A stretch of DNA of 55,110 nt from NCBI GenBank assembly GCA_964397755.1, contig CAYNJY010000008.1:1-55110 (forward strand). The letters run 5' to 3'. This DNA comes from CAYNJY01 sp964397755. GTDB taxonomy: Bacteria; Patescibacteriota; Microgenomatia; UBA10105; UBA927. A program made the position numbers and the translations under genes. The notes beneath the pieces were generated by a model. It saw only the letters and a program-made list of their open reading frames with translations, ran no database searches and was not told the DNA's origin. Positions 15,496-23,660 of this stretch are shown one piece after another (position 1 is the first letter of the stretch; every line of letters begins with the position of its first letter).

Positions 15496-15939
15496 ATGAC
15501 ACAGGTATCACGCATGCCGCTGCGAAAGGAGATTGAGGCGAGGGTATATGAAGTGTTACTGGAAAGTATTGCCGCGGCCAGAACACGGCAGACTGTCGGC
15601 AAACTCCTTGAAGATCTTCTTTCCCCAACCGAGCGCCTGATGCTTGCCAAACGGCTTTCGATCGCCCTTCTCCTTATCAAAAAATACGACCAGCGAACCA
15701 TTGCCCGGGTGTTAAAAGTAGGGCTAGAGACAGTAAGCAAGGTAAGCCGAACGCTTCAATCAAATCGCGGGGGGTATCTGGCCGTGGCCTCGTCTATCAT
15801 CCACCGCGAGCGGCTCAAAGAGGTACTTGAGAAAATTGATGACACCATGGCAGACGGTATGCCGCCGGTAGGCCGAGACTGGCGCCACTGGCGGCGGCAG
15901 CGTTGGGAGGCGAAAATCCGCGACAAAAGACCTTTTTAA
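15496..15939 (+). CDS. Trp repressor-superfamily regulator (YerC/YecD-like)
   Basis: 147 residues. Residues about 25-100 match the TrpR/YerC helical fold with its helix-turn-helix: LLSPTERLMLAKRLSIALLL followed by YDQRTIARVLKVGLETVSKV, where the second helix reads as DNA recognition. The C-terminal 40 residues are basic with WRHWRRQRW and may add DNA contacts. YerC-type members are small dimeric regulators, usually of unknown targets. A GGGAG at 15486-15490 is a possible ribosome binding site, but it overlaps the palindrome in front of the gene. The gene ends 14 bases before an assembly gap. Confidence 0.83.
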   Translation: MTQVSRMPLRKEIEARVYEVLLESIAAARTRQTVGKLLEDLLSPTERLMLAKRLSIALLLIKKYDQRTIARVLKVGLETVSKVSRTLQSNRGGYLAVASSIIHRERLKEVLEKIDDTMADGMPPVGRDWRHWRRQRWEAKIRDKRPF

Positions 15940-15953
15940 CCATCAGTGCTTTC

Positions 15954-16053
15954 NNNNNNNNNNNNNNNNNNNNNNNNNNNNNNNNNNNNNNNNNNNNNNN
16001 NNNNNNNNNNNNNNNNNNNNNNNNNNNNNNNNNNNNNNNNNNNNNNNNNNNNN
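15954..16053. other. scaffold gap (100 N)
   Basis: Exactly 100 N, so an arbitrary gap length. The true distance between the TrpR-like gene and the hydrolase fusion is unknown. Confidence 0.99.
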
Positions 16054-16075
16054 GACGTATAGAGGCTGGTGGTAG

Positions 16076-16081
16076 TATACT
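16076..16081 (+). promoter_or_regulatory. -10 element of the hydrolase-fusion gene
   Basis: TATACT ending 10 bases before ATG 16092; any -35 box would lie at the edge of the gap. Confidence 0.45.
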
Positions 16082-16091
16082 CGCATCAAGC

Positions 16092-17267
16092 ATGAAATAT
16101 GTTCTGTTCCACGGCGCTTTCGGAAATCCCCAAATCGGCTGGTTTCCCCAGCTTCAGGAAAAACTTGAAGCAATCGGACAGACAGTGATTGCCCCCCAGT
16201 TCCCAGTCGATAGTTGGGAAGACGTAACAAAGGCAGGGCCACACGTGGCCCCCAAACAGCAGGCCCTTTCTCATTGGTTTTCCGGCTTTGAGCCGATTGC
16301 TCAATCGTTTCGAAAAGGAGAAAAGGTGTGCTTTGTCGGCCATTCCCTCGGCCCCCTGTTTATCCTCCACGCTGTTTCCCGATGGAATCTGAAACTCGAT
16401 AGCGCGATTTTTGTAAGCCCGTTTCTTGACCGATTGACTCGCGCTTGGCAAATCGACCATGTGAATACGTCGTTTTACAAAACGGATTTTGACTTTGGGA
16501 AACTGAAGAAACTCATACCAATTTCTTACGTTCTTTATTCAGACAACGATCCGTACGTCGATCGCAACCACTCGGTTCTTTTTGCGAAAGCCCTTGATAG
16601 CTCGCTTATTTTCGTGAAGAAAGCCGGGCACATGAATAGTGAGATTAATCTCAATGAGTTTCCGCTGGTTTTTGACTTATGTCTGACTCGCGTGGACCTA
16701 TCCCTGTATCAACGGTATCTTGAGCATCGCCGGCAGCTCTATTCCTTGGAGTACGTAAAAAGCAAACCAAAAGGGGTGATCAAGCTTGAACCGCGCGAAG
16801 TTATAGATGAAGGGATGTTCCATTTTCGCAATCTCCAGCGCGAGGGTTTCTGCACATTCTTTACAAAGGTGATCGGTTGGAAACCGAAGGGCACGTACGC
16901 TGAGGAGGCCCGCGCCGCCGCCCGCCGAGTAAAAAATTTTTCTCGTGTTTTTGTGGTTGATAAACCAGGCGATCTAAAAAGAACCGAGATACGCGAGCAG
17001 ATTAAGCGGGATTTAGAAGCCGGGATTCAGGTATACCTTTGTCCGTACGCAAAAATTAAGGGCATCGTTTTGTCGCCGGACTTTGGTATATGGGATGATG
17101 AATATGTTTGCACCATTACCATCGATCAGAAAACAGGAAAGATGAAAGATATCGAGCTTAATTCTACACGAGAAGGCCTACAGGAGGCATCGAAGTGGAA
17201 AAATGAGGTACTGAAGTATGCGGTACGCGTTCGCACGCTTAAGGACGTAAACGACACGCGATCTTAA
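16092..17267 (+). CDS. RBBP9/YdeN-like serine hydrolase fused to an uncharacterised C-terminal domain
   Basis: 391 residues. The first 185 or so match the RBBP9/YdeN (DUF1234) hydrolases: VLFHGAFGNPQIGWFP, an FVGHSLGP nucleophile elbow, SDNDPYV with the likely acid, and KAGHMNSE with the His. The remaining 200 residues form a separate domain that I cannot assign; it contains SRVFVVDKPGDLKRTEIREQ, then a Cys in VYLCPYAKIKG, and SPDFGIWDDEYVCTI, a pattern that loosely recalls PLD-like or sensor domains. I start at ATG 16092, after a TATACT box; any extension would run into the gap. A ligand-sensing hydrolase is a guess. Confidence 0.7.
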   Translation: MKYVLFHGAFGNPQIGWFPQLQEKLEAIGQTVIAPQFPVDSWEDVTKAGPHVAPKQQALSHWFSGFEPIAQSFRKGEKVCFVGHSLGPLFILHAVSRWNLKLDSAIFVSPFLDRLTRAWQIDHVNTSFYKTDFDFGKLKKLIPISYVLYSDNDPYVDRNHSVLFAKALDSSLIFVKKAGHMNSEINLNEFPLVFDLCLTRVDLSLYQRYLEHRRQLYSLEYVKSKPKGVIKLEPREVIDEGMFHFRNLQREGFCTFFTKVIGWKPKGTYAEEARAAARRVKNFSRVFVVDKPGDLKRTEIREQIKRDLEAGIQVYLCPYAKIKGIVLSPDFGIWDDEYVCTITIDQKTGKMKDIELNSTREGLQEASKWKNEVLKYAVRVRTLKDVNDTRS

Positions 17268-17282
17268 ACTCAATTCTTGAGG

Positions 17283-17288
17283 TATAAT
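17283..17288 (+). promoter_or_regulatory. -10 element of the helicase-nuclease gene
   Basis: Consensus TATAAT ending 6 bases before GTG 17295. Normal promoter geometry puts the first transcribed base on the start codon itself. Confidence 0.6.
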
Positions 17289-17294
17289 CCCCTT

Positions 17295-20240
17295 GTGGCA
17301 AAGATTCCCGTTGATCAGCGCAAACTTAACGAAGAGCAAAAGCAGGCAGTCGAGTTCGGCGATGGGCCGCTTCTCATTATTGCCGGTGCCGGGACGGGCA
17401 AAACCACGGTCGTCACCGAGCGCATCAAGCACCTCATCGCTTCCGGTCGTGCCAAGCCATCAGAGATCTTGGCTCTCACCTTCACGGAAAAGGCAGCGCG
17501 TGAGATGGAGGAACGCGTGGATGTCATTATGCCCTATGGCTATACGCAGATGTGGATTTCGACTTTCCATTCTTTCTGTGACCGGGTTCTGCGGGCCGAA
17601 GCGATTCACATTGGCCTTAATCCGGCCTACCGGCTGCTTACTGATGCCGGCGCGATCATGCTTTTGCGGCAGCATTTGTTTGAGTTTCACCTTGACTATT
17701 TCCGTCCACTCGGGAATCCCAATAAGTTCATTGGCGGGATGCTTCAGCACTTTAGTCGGCTGCGGGATGAAGACGTCAGCCCCACGCAATATGATGCGTG
17801 GGTGAAATCCCAAATCTCAAATCTCAATGACCAAAGTGAAGAAAAGAGACTTGAGACTCAAAAATACCAAGAGCTCGCGAGTGCATACAAAATGTATCAA
17901 GATCTCAAGGCAAAAGAAGGAGCAATGGATTTTGCGGACCTTATCAGCAATACGCTGACGCTTTTTCGGGCCAGGAAAAACATTTTAGCTCATTATCGAA
18001 AACAATTTCGATTTCTTCTCATAGATGAATTTCAAGACACCAACATCTCCCAAAATGAACTCATTGTGATGCTCGCGGGTATGAAGCAAAACATTACAGC
18101 AGTTGCCGATGATGACCAGTCAATCTATAAATTTAGAGGAGCTGCAGTTTCTAACGTGATCGCTTTTCGTAAGCACTTTCCAAAAGCGACAATTGTGGTT
18201 CTTTCCAAAAACTACCGTTCCACACAGACGATTCTCGACACGTCGTACCGACTCATTGCACACAACAATCCTGATCGGTTAGAGGTAAAAGAAGGAGTTA
18301 ATAAAAAACTTATAGCCGTACGCAAAACAAAAGAAAACCCGGTATCGTTCATTCACGCAGATCGTGTAGAAAACGAGGCGGAAGAAGTTGCGAGAAAAAT
18401 TAAAGTCATGAGCGAGACTCGCAAAAAGACGTGGAAGGATTTTGCTATTTTAGTGAGAGCCAATAACCATGCAGAGCCGTTTGTGCGGGCTTTTTCAAGA
18501 GCGGGCATACCATATCAGTTTTTAGGTCCAGGGCAACTTTTTCGACAAGGCGAAATTAAAGACCTCATAGCATACCTTCAAGTGCTCAATAATTTTGAAG
18601 ACAATGTTTCGTTGTTTCGTGTGTTCTCTATGGAATTCTTTGATTTTTCAATGCGGGATCTCGCAGCAATTGCAAATTTTGCTAAACGTTCTTTGCTTTC
18701 ACTCTTTGAAGCGTGCGAAGTAGTTTCCGGTGAGCGAACGATTAAAAATATACGGTTGCCGTTTATCTCTAGTGATTCCAACCAAAAACTTAAAACCATC
18801 GTCGCCATGATTCATAGACACCTGAAGCTTCTTTCGAAAGAAACGGCAGGACAGATGCTTTTTTATTTTTTACAGGATACCGGCATATTTAAACATATCT
18901 TAGAGTATTCATTTCCGATCGATGAAAGGAAAGCCGCAAACATCACGAAATTCTTTAATAAACTGAAAACCTATGAAATGGAGCATGAAGATGCATCGGT
19001 GGGGGCAGTACTTGACTGGATACTTCTGTCTATGGAACTTGGAGAATCACCACTCGCTAGTGATACCGATTGGAATCAAAATGATGCCGTGAATATCCTC
19101 ACCGTCCATAGTACGAAAGGATTAGAGTTTGATGTGGTGTTTTTGGTGAATTTAGTTGCTACGAGATTTCCTACCATCGAACGACATGAGCAAATTCCAA
19201 TTCCTGATTCTCTCATTAAAGAAATACTTCCGGAAGGCGACTATCACATGGAAGAAGAGCGGCGACTGTTTTATGTGGGCATGACGAGGGCACGGGATGA
19301 GTTATATCTCTCTGCCGCAGATTATTACGGAGAAGGCAAGCGCGAGAAAAAAATCTCTCCGTTTGTATATGAGGCGTTGGGCGATGAGATAATAGGTACA
19401 TCCGTCCAAACGTCGCAAACGCAGCTCTCTCTTTTGGATTGGCGCAAAACAGAAGAAAAAGCCCTAGACACCAAAGCGCCACACGTTACGGTAGAGTATT
19501 TGTCCTATTCTCAGATTGAAGCGTTTAAGGTGTGTCCACTACACTTTAAACTTCGTCAGATTTTGGGCATCCAACCAGCTCCCTCTCCCGCGCTATCTTT
19601 CGGAAACAGCGTACACGCAACACTAAAAGAATTTTATCAGCTCAGGCAGCAAGGACGGAAAGGAACAAAACAACTTCTGTTGGGGCTTTTAGACAAAAAT
19701 TGGATACGAGAAGGATACACTGGTAAGCAATACGAACAGGAAATGCGCAAGCGCGGTCAAAAATATCTGTCTGAGTATTTTGAAAAAGTTTTTGATCACG
19801 CGACCGTTCCTATTCTTTTAGAACAGCCATTTACGATTCCCATACGAGCGGCGGGGCGGTCACTGAAAATTGGAGGAAAAATCGATCGAGTCGATAGTCC
19901 CGCGGGTGGAAAAATAGAAATTATTGATTACAAGACTGGTCGGATGCCTTCCCGACGAGAGATGGACACGAGTTTACAACTTTCTATGTACGCGATAGCG
20001 GCAACAGAGATTGCCACGCCACCGTTTCAAAAGAAACCAGAAGACGTAGTCCTTTCGCTCTATTATTTTGATGTGCAGCAAAAAATTTCCATCACTCGGA
20101 CACGAGAACAACTAGAGGCAGAGAAGGAAAAAATTATCGCGATTGCAAAGGAAATTGAAGCTTCGGATTTTCGTTGCAGTGGTAACCAGCTCTGCACTAC
20201 CTGCGAATATAAAATGTTTTGCGGACTCACGTCGCAGTAG
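17295..20240 (+). CDS. UvrD/PcrA-type helicase fused to a RecB-like PD-(D/E)XK nuclease
   Basis: 981 residues. Helicase motifs appear in order: LNEEQKQAVEF (Q motif), AGAGTGKTT (Walker A), LTFTEKAAREME, IDEFQDTN (Walker B), ADDDQSIYKFRGA, NYRSTQTI, VHSTKGLEFDVVFLVN and GMTRARDELYL. From about residue 720 there is a RecB-like nuclease domain: LSYSQIEAFKVCP, GGKIDRV, IEIIDYKTG (D...DYK) and a Cys cluster CSGNQLCTTCEYKMFC that should hold a 4Fe-4S centre, as in AddB and Cas4. It should unwind and degrade DNA ends. GTG 17295 is chosen because TATAAT (17283-17288) would lie inside the gene with TTG 17277. The first 520 bases look more GC-rich than the rest. Confidence 0.9.
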   Translation: MAKIPVDQRKLNEEQKQAVEFGDGPLLIIAGAGTGKTTVVTERIKHLIASGRAKPSEILALTFTEKAAREMEERVDVIMPYGYTQMWISTFHSFCDRVLRAEAIHIGLNPAYRLLTDAGAIMLLRQHLFEFHLDYFRPLGNPNKFIGGMLQHFSRLRDEDVSPTQYDAWVKSQISNLNDQSEEKRLETQKYQELASAYKMYQDLKAKEGAMDFADLISNTLTLFRARKNILAHYRKQFRFLLIDEFQDTNISQNELIVMLAGMKQNITAVADDDQSIYKFRGAAVSNVIAFRKHFPKATIVVLSKNYRSTQTILDTSYRLIAHNNPDRLEVKEGVNKKLIAVRKTKENPVSFIHADRVENEAEEVARKIKVMSETRKKTWKDFAILVRANNHAEPFVRAFSRAGIPYQFLGPGQLFRQGEIKDLIAYLQVLNNFEDNVSLFRVFSMEFFDFSMRDLAAIANFAKRSLLSLFEACEVVSGERTIKNIRLPFISSDSNQKLKTIVAMIHRHLKLLSKETAGQMLFYFLQDTGIFKHILEYSFPIDERKAANITKFFNKLKTYEMEHEDASVGAVLDWILLSMELGESPLASDTDWNQNDAVNILTVHSTKGLEFDVVFLVNLVATRFPTIERHEQIPIPDSLIKEILPEGDYHMEEERRLFYVGMTRARDELYLSAADYYGEGKREKKISPFVYEALGDEIIGTSVQTSQTQLSLLDWRKTEEKALDTKAPHVTVEYLSYSQIEAFKVCPLHFKLRQILGIQPAPSPALSFGNSVHATLKEFYQLRQQGRKGTKQLLLGLLDKNWIREGYTGKQYEQEMRKRGQKYLSEYFEKVFDHATVPILLEQPFTIPIRAAGRSLKIGGKIDRVDSPAGGKIEIIDYKTGRMPSRREMDTSLQLSMYAIAATEIATPPFQKKPEDVVLSLYYFDVQQKISITRTREQLEAEKEKIIAIAKEIEASDFRCSGNQLCTTCEYKMFCGLTSQ

Positions 20241-20291
20241 CACTCGTAGAACCCTTGACAAGCAATATATAAGCTGAGATGCTAAAACGTG

Positions 20292-21716
20292 ATGGCCTCT
20301 CGCAACCATTCCACATCCAAAGTTATTACTCTCGTTCTTGCAGTGGCGTTTGGCATAATTGCCCTTGCCATGACCTATTCTGCTGCTACTCGGTCTACAG
20401 AACAGCGATCGCGGGCATCACCAGCGCCAGAATTGATCATCAAACAATGGGAATTTAATGGCTCAACGACTGAGGGTTGGACGCCAGCTAATTTTTCGAG
20501 CGTAAGAGTGGTGGACGGATTCTTAGATGCGGTCTACGGAAAACCGCTTACAAAGGAGAATCCAAACTGTAATAATTATCAATGTCAAAACCGCCTCTAT
20601 TCAAAATCTTCGGGGATTTGGATGATTACCGATTGTAATAATCCAAATGATCGAGACGGGGATGATCAGCTTTGCAATGCTCGGGGCAGAGTTGGGTCCT
20701 GCGGGAGCCAAAACTTCTGTTGTCCGGGCCCTAAGAAAAAATGGACCACGGACATGAGTGCGTGTGGAGGAAGTTCAGCGACGGGCCCGAACTTGGTGAA
20801 TAATTCCGTTGGAGCCGCTTTACCTTTGGGAAATAAATATTTGAAGTTTCGTTTAGGCGTCAAGGATGAATCAAAACCAATAGTGCTGCGCAGAGAGCCC
20901 GGTTCTTCGTTTACACTTTCGATCATGTATACAGTAGAAGGCAAGCCGGTTCTCAAGCCACTCCAAGTACAGGGATCAGCTGATGGGCAACTGCATGATT
21001 ATTCTGTACTATTTCCAGAAATAGCTGCGATTACGGTTACTACATTAAAGTTGACGTTTATAAATCTCACACCCGGCAGGCAGGTTCAATTTGATTGGAT
21101 ACGATTGACTGGAGTCCAACTTAAGCCCACACCTACCCCAACCATCACATGTCATGGAGGGCTTCTAAGTTTTAGAATAGAAAAGCCTTGTACCCCTGAC
21201 AGGAAATCAGCACTCTACGGAGTTTACCAATGTGCAGATGGTTTCAGTGGTAGACTCTACAATGACACATGTCAAACAATAGATAGCTTAAAACAGCAAG
21301 CAGAACGCATCTGTACAAGTAAATCAGACTGTCCAAAACGGACGCCTACTCCTACTCCTGTACAGAGCAACGTGTTTTTCATTGATAGTATGTATCCTAT
21401 TAAAACTGTGATGTCGTCTGGAGAAGCAATACCAATTTCAATCGTAGTGAAGGAACCAGATGGGACATATGCTACCCCAGATGAAGGGTTTGCTGCACAG
21501 GCATATATCTATGATGTCCCAAGAACAAAAACTATTGCCGGCACAAACCTTATCGAATCTCAGAATGCATATAAGGCGACCATGTACGCACCGGCACTAC
21601 TCGGTTCTTACCAGTTAAGTATTTCAGTTTACTGTGGTCTCGACAATAGTGTATGTGAGAAACGATATGGTCGCGCAAGACAGATCCAAAATGAAATTAA
21701 TTTTGAGGTTCAATGA
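20292..21716 (+). CDS. secreted/anchored Cys-rich surface protein, unknown
   Basis: 474 residues from ATG 20292 (GTG 20289 is also in frame). A signal anchor (about residues 10-32) is followed by a beta-sandwich-like domain starting QWEFNGSTTEGWTPANF, of the type seen in carbohydrate-binding modules. It is interrupted by a Cys-rich block (about residues 95-155, roughly ten Cys, including SCGSQNFCCPG) and resumes with KYLKFRLGVKDE and VQFDWIRLTGV. Two TPTPTP linkers separate a second small Cys-containing domain and a C-terminal Ig-like domain. No membrane anchor at the C-terminus. Probably an extracellular adhesin or polymer-binding protein; the function is not known. The gene looks more AT-rich than its neighbours. 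Confidence 0.65.
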   Translation: MASRNHSTSKVITLVLAVAFGIIALAMTYSAATRSTEQRSRASPAPELIIKQWEFNGSTTEGWTPANFSSVRVVDGFLDAVYGKPLTKENPNCNNYQCQNRLYSKSSGIWMITDCNNPNDRDGDDQLCNARGRVGSCGSQNFCCPGPKKKWTTDMSACGGSSATGPNLVNNSVGAALPLGNKYLKFRLGVKDESKPIVLRREPGSSFTLSIMYTVEGKPVLKPLQVQGSADGQLHDYSVLFPEIAAITVTTLKLTFINLTPGRQVQFDWIRLTGVQLKPTPTPTITCHGGLLSFRIEKPCTPDRKSALYGVYQCADGFSGRLYNDTCQTIDSLKQQAERICTSKSDCPKRTPTPTPVQSNVFFIDSMYPIKTVMSSGEAIPISIVVKEPDGTYATPDEGFAAQAYIYDVPRTKTIAGTNLIESQNAYKATMYAPALLGSYQLSISVYCGLDNSVCEKRYGRARQIQNEINFEVQ

Positions 21717-21719
21717 GCT

Positions 21720-22544
21720 TTAAGAGTCAATGGAAGACAGGGGATAGTACAAGGATTTTCCTCCAAACCCTTCTTTAAACCTTGTAAATCCACGCCAGTC
21801 ACGTTGCTCTTTTTCAGGCCGCCGTTCGTCAAAGATACCAACAAAGTCAAATAGTTTGCAGCCGTGTTTTTTTGAGAGCTTGAGCGCCTCCCAGATGAGA
21901 AGTGTCGGCGCAAACAATTTTTTCCCTTTTTTGGTGGCACCGGCTATCCAGTAGTATGCCACTGAATCCCAAAAGAGAAGGAGCATAGCGGCTTCGCCTT
22001 TGGCCAAAAGAATAGCTTTGTTGTCTTTGGGAAAGACACTCCAGAGTTTGTCGATGCCGGAGGTTGTGAGGAAACCTAAAAATCCCGCAGATTTATTTTT
22101 TATTCTCGCAACCGCGCTTATATCTCGTGACTCCTTGATGACCACTTTATTTTTGAGAGCGCGACGCACGGCACGGCGTTTGGCCTCAGTGAATCGGTGA
22201 AAAATTACTTCTTCCGGAGGAGAAAGGTCAATGAGCAGTGTTTTTGTTGGCAAGAACGGGGAGCGAATAATCTTGAATTCACGAGCAAGGACCCCGCACC
22301 AACGTCGTAGTCTTTCTTCATTAATTGTGGCGTCCGGTTCAATTGCAACTCGTGTTACTCCGTGGGTGCGAAGGAGGCGGGTAAGTTTTTTGAGGTTGGG
22401 TAACTTGGTAACCCGTTGTATTTTGGTGAGACTCCCTATAAACGGGAAGCGTCTAATATAGACATACGATCCGTCAATGCGTTCAACAACCCAACCAAGT
22501 TTTTGTATGTACCGTGCATAGAACGATGATTGTTGAATTTCCAT
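21720..22544 (-). CDS. FemAB-family aminoacyltransferase (FemX-like)
   Basis: 274 residues of the FemAB/GNAT double fold. Recognisable are LIDLSPPEEVIFHRFTEAKR and the C-terminal KKHGCKLFDFVGI followed by FTRFKEGFGGK, which correspond to the family patterns L-x-F-x-D-x-x-G and F-K-x-x-x-G-G. FemAB enzymes attach amino acids from aminoacyl-tRNA to the lipid II peptide, building interpeptide bridges at the inner face of the membrane. It lies eight bases after a second FemAB gene on the same strand, as for FemA/FemB/FemX sets. The N-terminal 90 residues are less conserved. Confidence 0.78.
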   Translation of the reverse strand: MEIQQSSFYARYIQKLGWVVERIDGSYVYIRRFPFIGSLTKIQRVTKLPNLKKLTRLLRTHGVTRVAIEPDATINEERLRRWCGVLAREFKIIRSPFLPTKTLLIDLSPPEEVIFHRFTEAKRRAVRRALKNKVVIKESRDISAVARIKNKSAGFLGFLTTSGIDKLWSVFPKDNKAILLAKGEAAMLLLFWDSVAYYWIAGATKKGKKLFAPTLLIWEALKLSKKHGCKLFDFVGIFDERRPEKEQRDWRGFTRFKEGFGGKSLYYPLSSIDS

Positions 22545-22552
22545 ATCATATT

Positions 22553-23617
22553 TTACAAAAGACGTTTAAGTATAAACCAGCGCAGGGTATCGGCGAATGT
22601 ATAGAGGCGATAGAGGATAGGATTGATGACAAGATCGTAAGATCCAATAAACTCGACAAGCGTTGGGTTGAACCCTTGCTTAAATCGGTGAAACCCATAC
22701 CACGGATCGCTGATCCGCCAGCTGGTGGATGGTCCGAGGGCGCCCCAGAGGTCAAACTGCTTGAGCCCTTTCCGTTTTGCCCAGCGAATAATTTCCCAAA
22801 GGAGGAGTGTCGGCGCCATGACGTCCCGGTGCTCACGACTTGACGCGCCATAGGGATAGTAGATCGTGTCTTTCCAGACGAACACGATCCACGCGGCTAA
22901 GGTTTTCCCCTGATAGGTAGCAGTGAAAAGATGTGCAACGTTGGCTTTATGCATAATCTCCCACATCTTGCGGTGGTAGTCGGTGTTGTGGGCGTAAAAT
23001 CCCTGTCTTCCGGTCGTCTCGCGGGTTAAGCGAAGGTACGCCTCACATGCGTGTGAAGAGTTATCCTCGCTCACCCCGACGCCATGTTTTTGGGCAAGCC
23101 GTATGTTGTAGCGGGTTTTGGGATGCATGGCAGTAAGAAGTTGGTCCTCGGGCTTGGTCAGATCAAGAAGGAAGGTGTATTTGGTAAAGAGAGGGTGGTG
23201 GGAGGATTTCACATTGTTCCATTGTTTCATTGTTCCATTGTTGGCAAGGACATCCGGTTCCAGCTGAATGAAGATCGCCCGCTTCTCCCGTCCGAGCTTG
23301 GCTAGCTCCTCAACCATCTGTTTGGTTGGTGCTGGGCCTTTGGGGAAGTAGCCGATGGTCCAAGGCATTGAGGGGATTTTGTGGAACGTGAGCTGCCATC
23401 CCTCGGAAAACCTTCCCTCGGAAAGATTCGGGACAGGCGGGACAAGGCCTTCTCTGGAGTTAGTGTTTTTCAATACCGCGAGGCGGACAACGTCAACGCC
23501 CATGGCCCTTCGGAACTCGCCCCACGCCCACGACCCGAGGGGATGCGAAGCCGTTCTATCCCACGCTTTTTGGTCTGCCTCAGTCGCTAAGCGGATTGTC
23601 CTATCGGTCTTTGCCAT
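22553..23617 (-). CDS. FemAB-family aminoacyltransferase
   Basis: 354 residues. Family features are clear: SHPLGSWAWGEFRR near the N-terminus, KTRYNIRLAQKHGV, YYPYGASSREHRD and KQFDLWGALG followed by GFHRFKQGFN. It should act on lipid II with aminoacyl-tRNA as donor and probably works with the following FemAB gene. I use ATG 23617 because GATAAT ends 6 bases before it; the five extra codons to 23632 would precede the transcript. Three repeat types sit inside it: a family B palindrome (22712-22728), an 8-bp tandem array (23213-23244) and a family A copy (23415-23434) encoding NLSEGRFSEG. Confidence 0.85.
   Translation of the reverse strand: MAKTDRTIRLATEADQKAWDRTASHPLGSWAWGEFRRAMGVDVVRLAVLKNTNSREGLVPPVPNLSEGRFSEGWQLTFHKIPSMPWTIGYFPKGPAPTKQMVEELAKLGREKRAIFIQLEPDVLANNGTMKQWNNVKSSHHPLFTKYTFLLDLTKPEDQLLTAMHPKTRYNIRLAQKHGVGVSEDNSSHACEAYLRLTRETTGRQGFYAHNTDYHRKMWEIMHKANVAHLFTATYQGKTLAAWIVFVWKDTIYYPYGASSREHRDVMAPTLLLWEIIRWAKRKGLKQFDLWGALGPSTSWRISDPWYGFHRFKQGFNPTLVEFIGSYDLVINPILYRLYTFADTLRWFILKRLL
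22712..22728. repeat. interspersed palindromic element, family B, partial copy
   Basis: GATCCGCCAGCTGGTGG, the exact reverse complement of 5088-5104; it continues as ATGG, so the second arm is imperfect. Located inside the FemAB gene. Confidence 0.65.
23213..23244. repeat. tandem octamer array ATTGTTNN x4, coding
   Basis: Units ATTGTTCC, ATTGTTTC, ATTGTTCC, ATTGTTGG. Same unit family as the arrays at 28028-28059, 29372-29387 and 39764-39786, but here inside the FemAB reading frame. Confidence 0.65.
23415..23434. repeat. interspersed palindromic element, family A, copy 3
   Basis: CCCTCGGAAAGATTCGGGAC: 17 of its first 18 bases match copy 1 at 1852-1873 (offset by one). A second CCCTCGGAAAA occurs 16 bases earlier. 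Both are inside the FemAB gene. Confidence 0.6.
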
Positions 23618-23623
23618 GCTTCT

Positions 23624-23653
23624 ATTATCCATCTTTTACACCTATGGTACAAT
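23624..23653. promoter_or_regulatory. overlapping divergent promoters (FemAB / 65-aa gene)
   Basis: Minus strand: TTGTAC, 17-base spacer, GATAAT (23624-23629), ending 6 bases before ATG 23617. Plus strand: TACAAT (23648-23653), ending 7 bases before ATG 23661. The plus -10 box overlaps the minus -35 box, so the two polymerase sites exclude one another. Confidence 0.6.
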
Positions 23654-23660
23654 GGGATGG

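Noticed and set aside
20255..20291. TTGACA promoter for the Cys-rich surface gene
   Set aside because: TTGACA at 20255-20260 is good, but no -10 box lies at 16-18 bases; TATAAG is too close, so I do not call the promoter.
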